64,000 bases of DNA from Phycisphaera sp. (lineage in GTDB: Bacteria > Planctomycetota > Phycisphaerae > Phycisphaerales > UBA1924): positions 2,475,205 to 2,539,204 of the forward strand of contig CP098402.1 in NCBI GenBank assembly GCA_025916675.1, given 5' to 3'. Below, piece after piece: positions 15,663 through 23,741 of this stretch; positions within the stretch are counted from its first letter, which is position 1; each line of letters starts with the position of its first letter. The position numbers and the translations under genes were made by a program. Under the pieces are notes generated by a model, which was not told where the DNA came from, did no database searches, and worked only from the letters and a program-made list of their open reading frames with translations.

Positions 15663-16535
15663 CTACGTGGCCGGGGGTACCGCCGGGGGAGCATCCATCG
15701 CCACGCTGTCGGTTTCGTTGCCCCTGGCTTCATCCTGCCGCAAGTGCGTACCGGCGACCAGCATATACATCACGCCCCACCCGCACAGGGCCAGCGGGAT
15801 GCCGTAGAAGATCGCCGGCAGGACCAGCAGCAGCATACTCAAGAAGACCACCAGCCCCAGCACGATGCCGATGGCAAAGAGCATCCAGGCGTGCCCGGCG
15901 GTGAGCCGCCAGGATTGGCCGATGGCCTCGATGGCTCCCGGCTTGGTGCCCATCGGATCAACGCTCAGCAGCATCGCGAATCCGATACGGATGCTCAGCC
16001 AGATCATCACGACGTACATGGGCAGGCCCAGGACGAGCCCGATGATCGCGGCCGCCGCCATCCCCATGCTCGCCGATGCGCCCCAGACGATCAGGCCGAT
16101 CGTGATCATGAGCGCCCACTGGACACCGTTGATGATCGCCGCGATGCCCAGCACCGTGGGATAGCGGGTGAAGCCGGCGAACACGGTCCCGGTCGAACCA
16201 GAGGCGACGCCAGAGCCTCGGCCGGCACGGTACCGCATCGCGGCCAAGAGGGCCGGCCCGACATATAGGGGGGTGAGCACGAACAAGCCCGTTAGCATCG
16301 AGGCGGGCTGGATGATGTCGTCCTCGTCCACAAGCACTTCGTCGATCACCGTGCTTACCAGCGATACGACGACAGCGCAAATGATGAGGATCGCCACGGC
16401 CCCCAGGATGGTCCCGTAGTTGTTCTTGAGCACGTCGTGCGCGGCGCCGAACACGCCGCCTACGGTCAGCTCGGTCGGGATGGACCCGGCGGGCTCCATC
16501 GGCGGGTGCGGCACCGGCTCGTTCGCTTGATCCAT
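15663..16535 (-). CDS. Polytopic membrane protein, unknown
   Basis: A 290-residue protein with about six membrane segments (ILGAVAILIICAVVVSLV, LTGLFVLTPLYVGPALLA, LGIAAIINGVQWALMITIGL, AIIGLVLGLPMYVVMIWL, LFAIGIVLGLVVFLSMLLL and one near the end). Both ends are Pro-rich and probably cytoplasmic. The pattern, including a GG/A-rich first segment and an amphipathic stretch before the fifth (IEAIGQSWRLTAGHAW), resembles DUF975-type integral membrane proteins, but this is a weak match. A -10-like TATAGT box lies 27 bp upstream, with GGGGG as a possible ribosome binding site. Confidence 0.6.
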   Translation of the reverse strand: MDQANEPVPHPPMEPAGSIPTELTVGGVFGAAHDVLKNNYGTILGAVAILIICAVVVSLVSTVIDEVLVDEDDIIQPASMLTGLFVLTPLYVGPALLAAMRYRAGRGSGVASGSTGTVFAGFTRYPTVLGIAAIINGVQWALMITIGLIVWGASASMGMAAAAIIGLVLGLPMYVVMIWLSIRIGFAMLLSVDPMGTKPGAIEAIGQSWRLTAGHAWMLFAIGIVLGLVVFLSMLLLVLPAIFYGIPLALCGWGVMYMLVAGTHLRQDEARGNETDSVAMDAPPAVPPAT

Positions 16536-16561
16536 CGTGTACCCCCAGTTGCTTGCTACAA

Positions 16562-16567
16562 ACTATA
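16562..16567 (-). promoter_or_regulatory. TATAGT -10-like box
   Basis: On the minus strand TATAGT lies 26 nt before the ATG at 16535. It sits in a short AT-rich gap right after the transketolase stop, so the membrane protein gene probably has its own promoter. The -35 region is poor. Confidence 0.4.
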
Positions 16568-16574
16568 CAACGAA

Positions 16575-18557
16575 TCACACCACCTGCAGCACGTCCTTCA
16601 CCGCCGCCACCAGGTCGTCCGCCGTCAGGCTGCACTGCTTGAGCAGTTCGTCGGCGGTGCGGGCGCTGCTGGGGATGTGGGTGACGTGCATCTGCTTGAG
16701 GGTGAAGCCGTCGCCGCTGGTGGCGATGGCCTCGGCGATGGCGCTGCCCAGGGCCCCGCCGTAGTTGTCCTCCATCGAGATCACGAACCCGCCGTTGGCG
16801 CCGATGATGTCCAGCAGCTTGTCCTCGTCAAAGGGCAGGCTGTACATGTCCACCAGCGTGGCCTGGATGGCGGCCTTGTCGAGCAGCTCGACGGCCTTGT
16901 TGGCCTCGTGCACCATGGAGCCCGATGCGCAGATCACGATGTCGCGGCCCTCGTTGAGCACCTCGAACCCGCCCAGGTTGAACACGTCGTCGGCGCTGTA
17001 CAGGAACTCGACGTCGGGCCGTTGCGTGCGCATGTAGCACACGCCCTCGTACTCGGCCATCACCTGCGTCAGGGCGTAGGCGCTGTACGCGTCGCTTGGC
17101 TGCAACACGTAGCACCCCGGGTTGCCGCGGTGGTCCTTCATAGTGGTGAAGCTGCGGAACCAGGACACGTCGGGTAGGCCCATCTGGCTCGGGCCGTCGG
17201 CGGCGAGCGTCACGCCGCTGTGGCTGCCGACAAGCTTGAGGTTGGCCCCGCTGTTGATGGCCATCTCGACCTGGTCGTACGCGCGGGTCAGGAACTTGGC
17301 GAAGCTGCTGGCGAAGGGGATCTTGCCCGCCGCGCTCAGCCCAACACCCATCGAGACCATGTGCTGCTCGGCGATCTTGCACTCGAAGAAGCGTGACGCG
17401 AGCGAACTGTCCTTGGCGAACATCTCGGCGAACGTCGAGTTGCTCACGTCGGCGTCGAGCACCACGACCTCGGGCATCGGCTGGCCCATCGCCCGCAGCG
17501 CCACGCCGTACGCCTTGCGCGTCGCGAGGCTGGCCGTCTGGCGCAGGCTGTCCATGTCCAGTTGCTTCATGGCCTGGTCCATGCTGGGCACCTCGCCCGT
17601 GCCCTCGGCGGCGGGCGTGGGCTCGGGCGGCGGCTGGATGGCGAAGCTGTCGGCGCTGCTGAGCGCGCTGGTCAGCTCGCCGCGGCGCTCGTCGAGTTCG
17701 GCCTTCGCACGCTCCAGAACCTGGTTCGCCGCCGACTTGCCGTGCCAGCCGTTGCCCTGCACCGACGGGGCCCCCCAGCCCTTGATCGTTTTGGCGACGA
17801 TCGCCACCGGCTTGGTGGCCGAATTCAGGTCGCCGTCGTCGGCAACACCATGCGCGCGCTCGAAGGCGTTGCGGATCTGTGCCGGATCGTGCCCGTCGAT
17901 AATGATCGACTCGAGGCCGTACGCGTTCAGCTTCTCGGCCAGCCGCTCGGCGCTCTGCTGCTCGCTCACGCGGGCGGCCTGGCCGTAGCCGTTGCAGTTG
18001 AAGATCGGCACGACCTTGCGCAGCTTGCGATCGGCCATGTAGTCGAGGGCCTCGGCGATCTGGCCTTCGCGGCTCTCGCCGTCGCCGATGATGCAGTAGA
18101 TCACGCGGTCGCGGCTATCGAGGCGGTCGGCCTCGGCCAGCCCGCACGCCACGCTCAGCCCCTGGCCCAGCGAGCCGGTGGCCGCGTCGAAGAACGGGAA
18201 GCCCTCCATCGGGTTGGGGTGGCCGTCGAGCGGGCTCCCCTGCTGGCGGAGCGTCGTCGCGTCTTCGAGTGTCAGCGCGCGGCGGTTGTCGGGGTCCTTG
18301 CCCACCATCACGCCCAGCTTGCACGCCGCGGCGTACACCACCGGCACGGCGTGGCCGGCCGAGAGCACGAGGCGATCGCTGGTGGGGTAATCGGGGTACT
18401 CGGGGCTCCACCGCATGGTGTGGAAGAGCAGCACCGTCGTGATGTGCGAGAGGCTCATCGCGGTGGTGGGGTGCCCACTGCCGGCGGTCTCGGTCATCTC
18501 GAGGGACATCTTGCAGAGGTCGATGGCTTGGGCGTGGACGGCGGCTTCGAAGGACAT
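16575..18557 (-). CDS. tkt: Transketolase
   Basis: A 660-residue thiamine diphosphate enzyme of the pentose phosphate pathway that moves two-carbon ketol units between sugar phosphates. The N-terminal half has GSGHPTTAMS, GSLGQGLSVACGLAEA and the ThDP/metal motif GDGESREGQIAEA. The C-terminal half begins after a Pro-rich linker (near residues 315-335) and has the pyrimidine-domain pattern with ECKIAEQHMVSMGVGLS. Both halves are fused, as in ordinary transketolase. AAAGGAA 7 nt before the ATG at 18557 supports the start. A sigma-70-type promoter about 220 bp upstream implies a leader of roughly 210 nt. Confidence 0.93.
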   Translation of the reverse strand: MSFEAAVHAQAIDLCKMSLEMTETAGSGHPTTAMSLSHITTVLLFHTMRWSPEYPDYPTSDRLVLSAGHAVPVVYAAACKLGVMVGKDPDNRRALTLEDATTLRQQGSPLDGHPNPMEGFPFFDAATGSLGQGLSVACGLAEADRLDSRDRVIYCIIGDGESREGQIAEALDYMADRKLRKVVPIFNCNGYGQAARVSEQQSAERLAEKLNAYGLESIIIDGHDPAQIRNAFERAHGVADDGDLNSATKPVAIVAKTIKGWGAPSVQGNGWHGKSAANQVLERAKAELDERRGELTSALSSADSFAIQPPPEPTPAAEGTGEVPSMDQAMKQLDMDSLRQTASLATRKAYGVALRAMGQPMPEVVVLDADVSNSTFAEMFAKDSSLASRFFECKIAEQHMVSMGVGLSAAGKIPFASSFAKFLTRAYDQVEMAINSGANLKLVGSHSGVTLAADGPSQMGLPDVSWFRSFTTMKDHRGNPGCYVLQPSDAYSAYALTQVMAEYEGVCYMRTQRPDVEFLYSADDVFNLGGFEVLNEGRDIVICASGSMVHEANKAVELLDKAAIQATLVDMYSLPFDEDKLLDIIGANGGFVISMEDNYGGALGSAIAEAIATSGDGFTLKQMHVTHIPSSARTADELLKQCSLTADDLVAAVKDVLQVV

Positions 18558-18775
18558 GGCGATTCCTTTCACTGGCCCCGACGCGTCCCCAAGGCCGGCG
18601 GCGGTCGCCGCGACCGTGGGACGAGAAGGGCCGGGCGGAAGGTCGCCAAAGGCCGCTGCTGTCACCCCTGAGGAGCGCCGGACCGCCCTGGGGGGCGGGA
18701 GCCGAGGGTCTCTTGTCGAGCCAAACGAAACGCCGGATCCCGCGGTGGAACCCTTCGCCTCGATTGGCACAGCAG

Positions 18776-18804
18776 AGTATCTGCCGGGCTGTGAGGAATG
18801 GCAA
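18776..18804 (-). promoter_or_regulatory. Sigma-70-type promoter, probably of tkt
   Basis: On the minus strand TTGCCA and GATACT are separated by exactly 17 bp. It starts just after the lipoprotein gene stop and points at tkt. The transcript would carry about 210 nt before the tkt start codon. Confidence 0.55.
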
Positions 18805-18817
18805 CCCCCGGAGGGGT

Positions 18818-19354
18818 CTAAAGGAGCCCTTGGCCGAAATCGGGCCCCGAATCGGGAGACGATTGGTCCCCCGGCTGGGCATCCCCGTCTGGCACCTGCC
18901 CATGGGGGAGGCTCTCCATCGCCGCCCGGCGGGAGGCCCGGATCGTGTCGCCATCGGTGTACCAGCGGATGTGATCGGCGATGAGCTCGCCCGCGGGCCG
19001 GTTGCCCAGAATACCCATGTCGAGGGACACGTTGGTCATAGTGGACGACAGGCGGACCAACCGCAGGATGGCCAGGTCTCCCCGCTCGCTGCGGATCTGG
19101 TAGACCCGGGTCCGGACGACGCCCTCGCTCTTCAGTTCGGTCGTGAGTTCAACCCTGAGGTCGAGCCCTACCAAAGCCCGCTCGGCCGCCATCGACACGT
19201 TCTCGAAGCCGGCGTCCTCGACGAACTTCAGCCGAGAGCCCGTCCACGCGGCGTAACCGAAGTTGGCCACCGAGGCGATGGGTGCCAACCCGAGCGTGCA
19301 ACCGGCCAGCATGGGACAGAGCGCGACCAGTAAGGCCAGCAGAGAGGTACGCAT
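18818..19354 (-). CDS. Small lipoprotein, DUF3568-like
   Basis: A 178-residue protein with a lipoprotein signal peptide: a hydrophobic stretch from residue 4 and the lipobox LAGC with Cys at residue 19. The following segment (NFGYAAWTGSRLKFVEDA and ERALVGLDL) resembles the DUF3568 lipoproteins of Planctomycetota and related phyla, which have no known function. The C-terminus is polar and disordered. I chose ATG 19354 because it gives a canonical signal peptide; an in-frame GTG at 19378 would add eight polar residues. It is 36 bp downstream of the Fur gene. Confidence 0.65.
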   Translation of the reverse strand: MRTSLLALLVALCPMLAGCTLGLAPIASVANFGYAAWTGSRLKFVEDAGFENVSMAAERALVGLDLRVELTTELKSEGVVRTRVYQIRSERGDLAILRLVRLSSTMTNVSLDMGILGNRPAGELIADHIRWYTDGDTIRASRRAAMESLPHGQVPDGDAQPGDQSSPDSGPDFGQGLL

Positions 19355-19390
19355 CGTGTTGTCACGATTGGGGCTCACGAGGACGGTAGC

Positions 19391-19765
19391 TTACGCACAA
19401 CTCACGCACGTTCCGTAGAGCACGATCTCATGGCGGGAGACCCTGAACCCTTCGGGGGCCAGGCTCGACGGATTGCTCACGCACCCTTGCATCTCGTATA
19501 CCCGCCCACACTCGTCGCACTTAAAGAAGTGGTGGTGGCTGTGGCTCCGCTCGGCCGGCTCGTACCGGGCCGGCTCGCCGGGAAGCTCGACCGGGCTAAG
19601 TTCCTGGTCTTCGATCATCAGCTTGATGGTGCGGTAGACCGTGGCCAGGCCGATGCCCGGGACGTCCTGCTGGGCGCGGTCGAGCACTTCCTGGGGGCCG
19701 AGGGGCCCGTCGGCATCGACGAATACCGAGCGGATGGCCCTGCGTTGGCGGGTATCTCTGGTCAT
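19391..19765 (-). CDS. Fur-family metal-responsive repressor
   Basis: A 124-residue regulator. The N-terminal winged helix (RQRRAIRSVFVDADGPLGP to GLATVYRTIKLM) precedes the dimerisation domain with the metal-binding HSHHHFFKC run and two CxxC pairs (CDEC and CVSC) that would hold structural zinc. It is slightly short for the family because the N-terminal helix is trimmed. Fur, Zur and PerR cannot be separated reliably here. It starts 9 bp after the TauE/SafE permease gene, suggesting an operon. Confidence 0.88.
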   Translation of the reverse strand: MTRDTRQRRAIRSVFVDADGPLGPQEVLDRAQQDVPGIGLATVYRTIKLMIEDQELSPVELPGEPARYEPAERSHSHHHFFKCDECGRVYEMQGCVSNPSSLAPEGFRVSRHEIVLYGTCVSCA

Positions 19766-19774
19766 CGGGGGAGT

Positions 19775-20809
19775 TTATGCGCTGTTGGGGGCCGGGGTTT
19801 CAGCCGAATCCGCTGGCCCGCTCATGCTGTACATCACGTGGAAGCACGCGTTGAGGGCCAGCACCGCCAGCACGCTACCCCCGACCGTATACAACGAGAG
19901 CCCGACATCGCCAAGTGCCCAGAAGAACTGCCCAAGGCACAACAACGAGACAACCACCAGCGTGACACTCCGAGGGATCAGCCGCATCATGAGCACGCCC
20001 AGGGGTGCCCCCAGCAGCACGATGGGTGCAGCCGCCAGCCACTTGGCCAGCACGGGCGGGTCGATCTGCCCGAGCGACGCGGCGTTGAGGGCCCCGATCA
20101 CCGACGTGAAGGCCATCACGATGACGCTCGACGCCACCGCCGTCCGCAGGTCGGCCCGGTACACCAGCACCAGCACGCAGTAGAGCACCATGTCGATGCC
20201 CACACCGGTGGCCGAAGCCGCCAGACCACCCACGGCACCCACGATCATGCCCACCACGGCATCGAAACGGGCCGACCTCGCGATCATCGGGTGGGGCGTG
20301 AGGAGTTGCCGCAGCTTCACCAGCGTCATGATGCCAAAGCCCGCCCAGATGACCGCGAACACCAGCTTGATGAACCCGTCGCCCAGCATCGGCACGACGA
20401 GGGCCGAGGCCACCGGCACCACCACGACCGCGGCCGCCATGCTCCAGAGCATCGGCCGCACCGCCAGGGGCAGCCGGCCGCACAAGATGAAGATCGTGGC
20501 CGAGGTCATGCCCACGCTCTGGATCAGGAAGCTGAAGTTCCGCCCCAGGCTGACCGGCTCATCGAACAGCAGCACGAGGATGGGAAAGCCCACCGTGCCC
20601 CCGCCCATGGGTGTGCTGCCCGCGACATACGACCCCGCGGCCATCGCCACCGCGATCGGCCACTCTCGGGCCACCGTCGGCCCAAGCCCCAGGTACACCA
20701 CCGCGAAGGCCCACGCGCACAAGAACCAGAACGCCCATGCGACAAACGGCAGATGCTGGATGGCACGATCACGGCCGGCACGCTTGGTGGTCAACCCCGC
20801 CCCTCTCAA
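19775..20809 (-). CDS. TauE/SafE-family permease
   Basis: A 344-residue membrane protein with about eight hydrophobic segments. The first half contains GSYVAGSTPMGGGTVGFPIL, typical of the G-rich repeat of TauE/SafE anion exporters, and the second half a matching block near GAVGGLAASATGVGID. Members export sulfite, sulfoacetate or similar anions. The start is uncertain: the longest frame begins with TTG at 20809, other TTG/GTG codons follow, and no Shine-Dalgarno sequence is evident. Its pairing with a Fur-type regulator suggests metal- or redox-linked control. Confidence 0.8.
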   Translation of the reverse strand: MRGAGLTTKRAGRDRAIQHLPFVAWAFWFLCAWAFAVVYLGLGPTVAREWPIAVAMAAGSYVAGSTPMGGGTVGFPILVLLFDEPVSLGRNFSFLIQSVGMTSATIFILCGRLPLAVRPMLWSMAAAVVVVPVASALVVPMLGDGFIKLVFAVIWAGFGIMTLVKLRQLLTPHPMIARSARFDAVVGMIVGAVGGLAASATGVGIDMVLYCVLVLVYRADLRTAVASSVIVMAFTSVIGALNAASLGQIDPPVLAKWLAAAPIVLLGAPLGVLMMRLIPRSVTLVVVSLLCLGQFFWALGDVGLSLYTVGGSVLAVLALNACFHVMYSMSGPADSAETPAPNSA

Positions 20810-20870
20810 CCGCCACGAGACACAAATCCCCGTGTTTCTGGCGGCCGGATGCTATGCGGGATGCCCGAAC

Positions 20871-20888
20871 GCCCGGCACCAGCCGGGC
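20871..20888. repeat. Perfect 7-bp hairpin between divergent genes
   Basis: GCCCGGC and GCCGGGC flank ACCA. The hairpin sits just upstream of the -10-like box of the cysteine desulfurase-like gene and within 62 bp of the TauE/SafE start. It could be an operator or a chance GC palindrome. Confidence 0.35.
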
Positions 20889-20896
20889 CCAAGCAA

Positions 20897-20902
20897 TACA
20901 CT
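20897..20902 (+). promoter_or_regulatory. -10-like TACACT for a leaderless start at 20909
   Basis: TACACT ends exactly 6 nt before the ATG and no Shine-Dalgarno sequence is present, so the mRNA probably starts at the A of the ATG. Confidence 0.4.
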
Positions 20903-20908
20903 GCCCCG

Positions 20909-22138
20909 ATGGCCGAAACCACCCCGCAACATCCGAATCTCGACCGCCTCTACCTCGACAACGCCGCCACCAGCTTCCCCAAGGCCCCCGGCGTGTACGA
21001 GGCCATGCTCCGCTACGGCCAGAATATCGGCGCCTCGCCGGGCCGCGGCAGCTATCGCGAAGCCCGCCAGGGCGCGGCCGTACTGGGCGAGTGCCGCCGC
21101 CTCATCGCACGGCTCATCAACGCACCGGACCCCGACCACGTCGTGTTCACGCTCAACACCAGCGACGCGCTGAACCTGGCCATCAAGGGCGTGGTCTTCC
21201 ACCGCTTGCGCACCGACCCGGACGAACGCATCCACGTGGTCACCACGGCCATGGACCACAACTCGGTGCTCCGCCCGCTCAACGCCCTGGCCGCCATGCT
21301 GCCGGGCATGTTCAGGTGGACGCGCGTGCCCGTGGACGAGGACGGCGTGGCCGACCCGGCCGACATCGAGGCGGCCATCACGCCCGACACGGCCCTGGTC
21401 GCCGTCGTCCACGCCAGCAACGCGACCGGCGTGATCCAGCCGATCGCCGACATCGGGCGTCTTTGTAGAACTCGGAGCGTGCCATTGCTCGTCGACGCCG
21501 CCCAGAGCATCGGCCACCTGCCCATCGACGTCGCGCGAGACGCCATCGACCTGCTCGCTTTCCCGGGCCACAAGGGCCTGCTGAGCCCGCTGGGCACCGG
21601 CGGCCTTTGGATCGGCCCGGGCACGGAAGAACGCATGGACCCATTGCGCGAGGGCGGCACCGGATCGCTGAGCGAGCACGACACCCAGCCGACCGACCTG
21701 CCCGACAAGTACGAACCCGGCTCGCACAACACAGTCGGCATCGCCGGCCTGATCGAGGGCGTGCGGTTCATCCTCGACCGAGGCATCGAAGACCTGCGCA
21801 ACCACGAGGTCTCGCTCATCGAGCGGTTCATTGCCGGATTGGACGAAACCCCCGGCGTGCATCTGGTCGGCCCGCGCAATCCCGATCATCGTGTTGCCGT
21901 GTTCGGCCTGGTCTTCGACGGCATCGATCCCAATGAGGCGGCCGGAGCGCTCGAGCACGACCACGGCCTGCTCACCCGAGCGGGCCTGCATTGCGCGCCC
22001 GGTGCCCACGAATCGATGGAAACCTCCGCGCTCGGCGGCACCGTGCGGCTGAGCTTCGGGCCCTTCACCACGGCGGCCGATGTCGAACGCGCCCTCGCGG
22101 GAATCGCCGAGGTCACGCCCGTTTCGGCATCGAATTGA
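20909..22138 (+). CDS. Cysteine desulfurase-like class V aminotransferase
   Basis: A 409-residue PLP enzyme. The start LYLDNAATSFPKAPGVYEAM, the segment SPGRGSYREA, the TAMDHNSVLRPL active-site stretch and the lysine in FPGHKGLLSPLGTGG (K222, which would bind PLP) match the family of cysteine desulfurase-like proteins related to SufS/CsdB. SufS uses a catalytic Cys in an RxGxHCA loop; here the equivalent LTRAGLHCAPGAHE keeps HCA with the Cys, so desulfurase activity is plausible. No suf or isc genes are nearby. The most upstream ATG in frame is at 20861, but the -10 box and family alignment favour 20909. Confidence 0.85.
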   Translation: MAETTPQHPNLDRLYLDNAATSFPKAPGVYEAMLRYGQNIGASPGRGSYREARQGAAVLGECRRLIARLINAPDPDHVVFTLNTSDALNLAIKGVVFHRLRTDPDERIHVVTTAMDHNSVLRPLNALAAMLPGMFRWTRVPVDEDGVADPADIEAAITPDTALVAVVHASNATGVIQPIADIGRLCRTRSVPLLVDAAQSIGHLPIDVARDAIDLLAFPGHKGLLSPLGTGGLWIGPGTEERMDPLREGGTGSLSEHDTQPTDLPDKYEPGSHNTVGIAGLIEGVRFILDRGIEDLRNHEVSLIERFIAGLDETPGVHLVGPRNPDHRVAVFGLVFDGIDPNEAAGALEHDHGLLTRAGLHCAPGAHESMETSALGGTVRLSFGPFTTAADVERALAGIAEVTPVSASN

Positions 22139-22150
22139 GTCGGATCAGGC

Positions 22151-22179
22151 CTTGTTGGTTCAGGGCTTGTTGGTTCAGG
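22151..22179. repeat. Short tandem direct repeat at the end of the TPR gene
   Basis: CTTGTTGGTTCAGG occurs at 22151-22164 and again at 22166-22179. The second copy contains the stop codon of the TPR gene. It may be a slippage product; no function is suggested. Confidence 0.6.
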
Positions 22180-23572
22180 CCTTCAGAGCCGGCCGACGCC
22201 GCAGCAGCCACACCGAGGCCACCCACCGCAGGCTCCAGCCGAGCCGGTGCAACTTGAGCTGCACGTCGAGGCGACGCAAGGAGGCGTCTTCGGGCTCGAC
22301 CGACAGGCCCTGCTTGAGCCAGTACCGCGCCCGCGACCACTGGCCCTCACGCAGCAACGCCAGCGCGATGTTGTGCATCGCCGGCACGAACCGCGGATCG
22401 AGCCGCACGGCCTCGCGGGTGGCGTCGATACCCGAAGACCGATCGCTCGCGTGGAAGTGCGCCAGGCCGAGCCAGTGCCACAGCCGCGCGTCGTGCGGCC
22501 GCATGCGTGTCGCGCGGCTGAGCACGCGGATGGCTTGCTTCTGCGCACCCGCGTCGATTAGCAACTCGCCGAGTTCGGCCAGCGCCGCGCCATCGGTGGA
22601 GAGTTCTTCCTGCCCCTCACGCTCGGCTACGCGGTGCAAACGCTCGACCTCGGCTTCGAGGAGTTCGATGGTCCGCTGGCGGTCCTCGGCCTTGGGCGAA
22701 GCCAGCAGCAACCGGGCCAGCCGACGCGTGACCTCGCCGTTGTCGGGTTCGAGCCGGCGCGCCACGTCGAGATGCACGATGGCCCGCCCGGGCTCGCCAC
22801 GCTTCTCGTGCAGGAAGCCAAGCTCGGCGTGCGCCTCGGCATGATCGGGTTCGAGTTCCAGCACGCGTCCGAACTTCTCGCGCGCCTCGTCCAGGCGGCG
22901 CATCTCGACAAGCAATCGCCCCAGGTTCATGAGCACGCCCACGTCACCGGGATCCTCACGCAGCTCGATGAGGAACAACTGGCGGGCCCGCTCGTGGCGG
23001 CCGGTCTGCCAGTACGCCTCGGCCAGCTTCGCTTGCACGCCGGGCAGGTCGGGCTCGAGGCGCGCGGCCTCACGCAGGCACCAGACGGCCCGGTCGTGCA
23101 GCCCGCGGGACAGCAGGCTGGCCGCGATCGCTGAGTAGGCCTCCGCACACTCGGGCTTGCGCTGCTGGAGCATATAGAAGGCCAGCTCGGCCTCGTCGTG
23201 CTCGCCAAGCTGGGCGTGGGCCTCGATGCGCGCGATCGCCGGGTACACCTCGCCCGGCTCGGCGGCCTCGGCCTTATCGAACCACGCCAACGCCGGACGA
23301 ACCTTGCCGGCGCGCACCAGGTTCACACCGGCTGCCATGGCCGCGTTGAAGTCTCCCGAGCGGAGCTGGTAGCTCTCGCCGAACGCCGACGCTGCTTCCT
23401 CATACCGGCCATCGGCCTCAAGCGCGACACCGAGGTTGAAGAGCCAGTCGGGCTGGTACGGATTCAGAGCGATCGCTTCGCGCAGAGCGGCGGCGGCTTC
23501 GGCCCATCGGCCGGCTTCATACAGATCGTGTGCCCGTTCAACATGGGCCTCGGCATCGATCCAGTCGCTCAT
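22175..23572 (-). CDS. TPR-repeat protein
   Basis: A 465-residue protein made almost wholly of tetratricopeptide repeats, about eleven of them, e.g. AHDLYEAGRWAEAAAALREA, PDWLFNLGVALEADGRYEEA and HWLGLAHFHASD. There is no signal peptide. The last 25 residues are basic and aromatic (LKLHRLGWSLRWVASVWLL) and could contact a membrane or partner. Such proteins act as scaffolds for protein complexes; the partner is not indicated by the neighbours. The ATG at 23572 lies 6 nt after AGGG, with GGAGG further upstream. The gene is convergent with the cysteine desulfurase-like gene. Confidence 0.75.
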   Translation of the reverse strand: MSDWIDAEAHVERAHDLYEAGRWAEAAAALREAIALNPYQPDWLFNLGVALEADGRYEEAASAFGESYQLRSGDFNAAMAAGVNLVRAGKVRPALAWFDKAEAAEPGEVYPAIARIEAHAQLGEHDEAELAFYMLQQRKPECAEAYSAIAASLLSRGLHDRAVWCLREAARLEPDLPGVQAKLAEAYWQTGRHERARQLFLIELREDPGDVGVLMNLGRLLVEMRRLDEAREKFGRVLELEPDHAEAHAELGFLHEKRGEPGRAIVHLDVARRLEPDNGEVTRRLARLLLASPKAEDRQRTIELLEAEVERLHRVAEREGQEELSTDGAALAELGELLIDAGAQKQAIRVLSRATRMRPHDARLWHWLGLAHFHASDRSSGIDATREAVRLDPRFVPAMHNIALALLREGQWSRARYWLKQGLSVEPEDASLRRLDVQLKLHRLGWSLRWVASVWLLRRRPALKA

Positions 23573-23741
23573 GGTCGCCCTGGTAACCTCCGCGGGCGTT
23601 CGCAATCCACCCCGCCCGCTTCTCCATTGTATCGTCGGCCGGCCGGTCTTCTCTCCCCAAAGCGCACGTAAAGGGGCCCGGAGCCCATATTCTCGGGCCC
23701 GGGCCCCACAAACGACAGGGCCGGTTGCCTGTGATCGGGCC

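Noticed and set aside
18558-18798. A metabolite riboswitch in the tkt leader
   Set aside because: No motif of a known riboswitch class (for example the TPP CTGAGA or ACCTGATC cores) is visible; only length makes it unusual.
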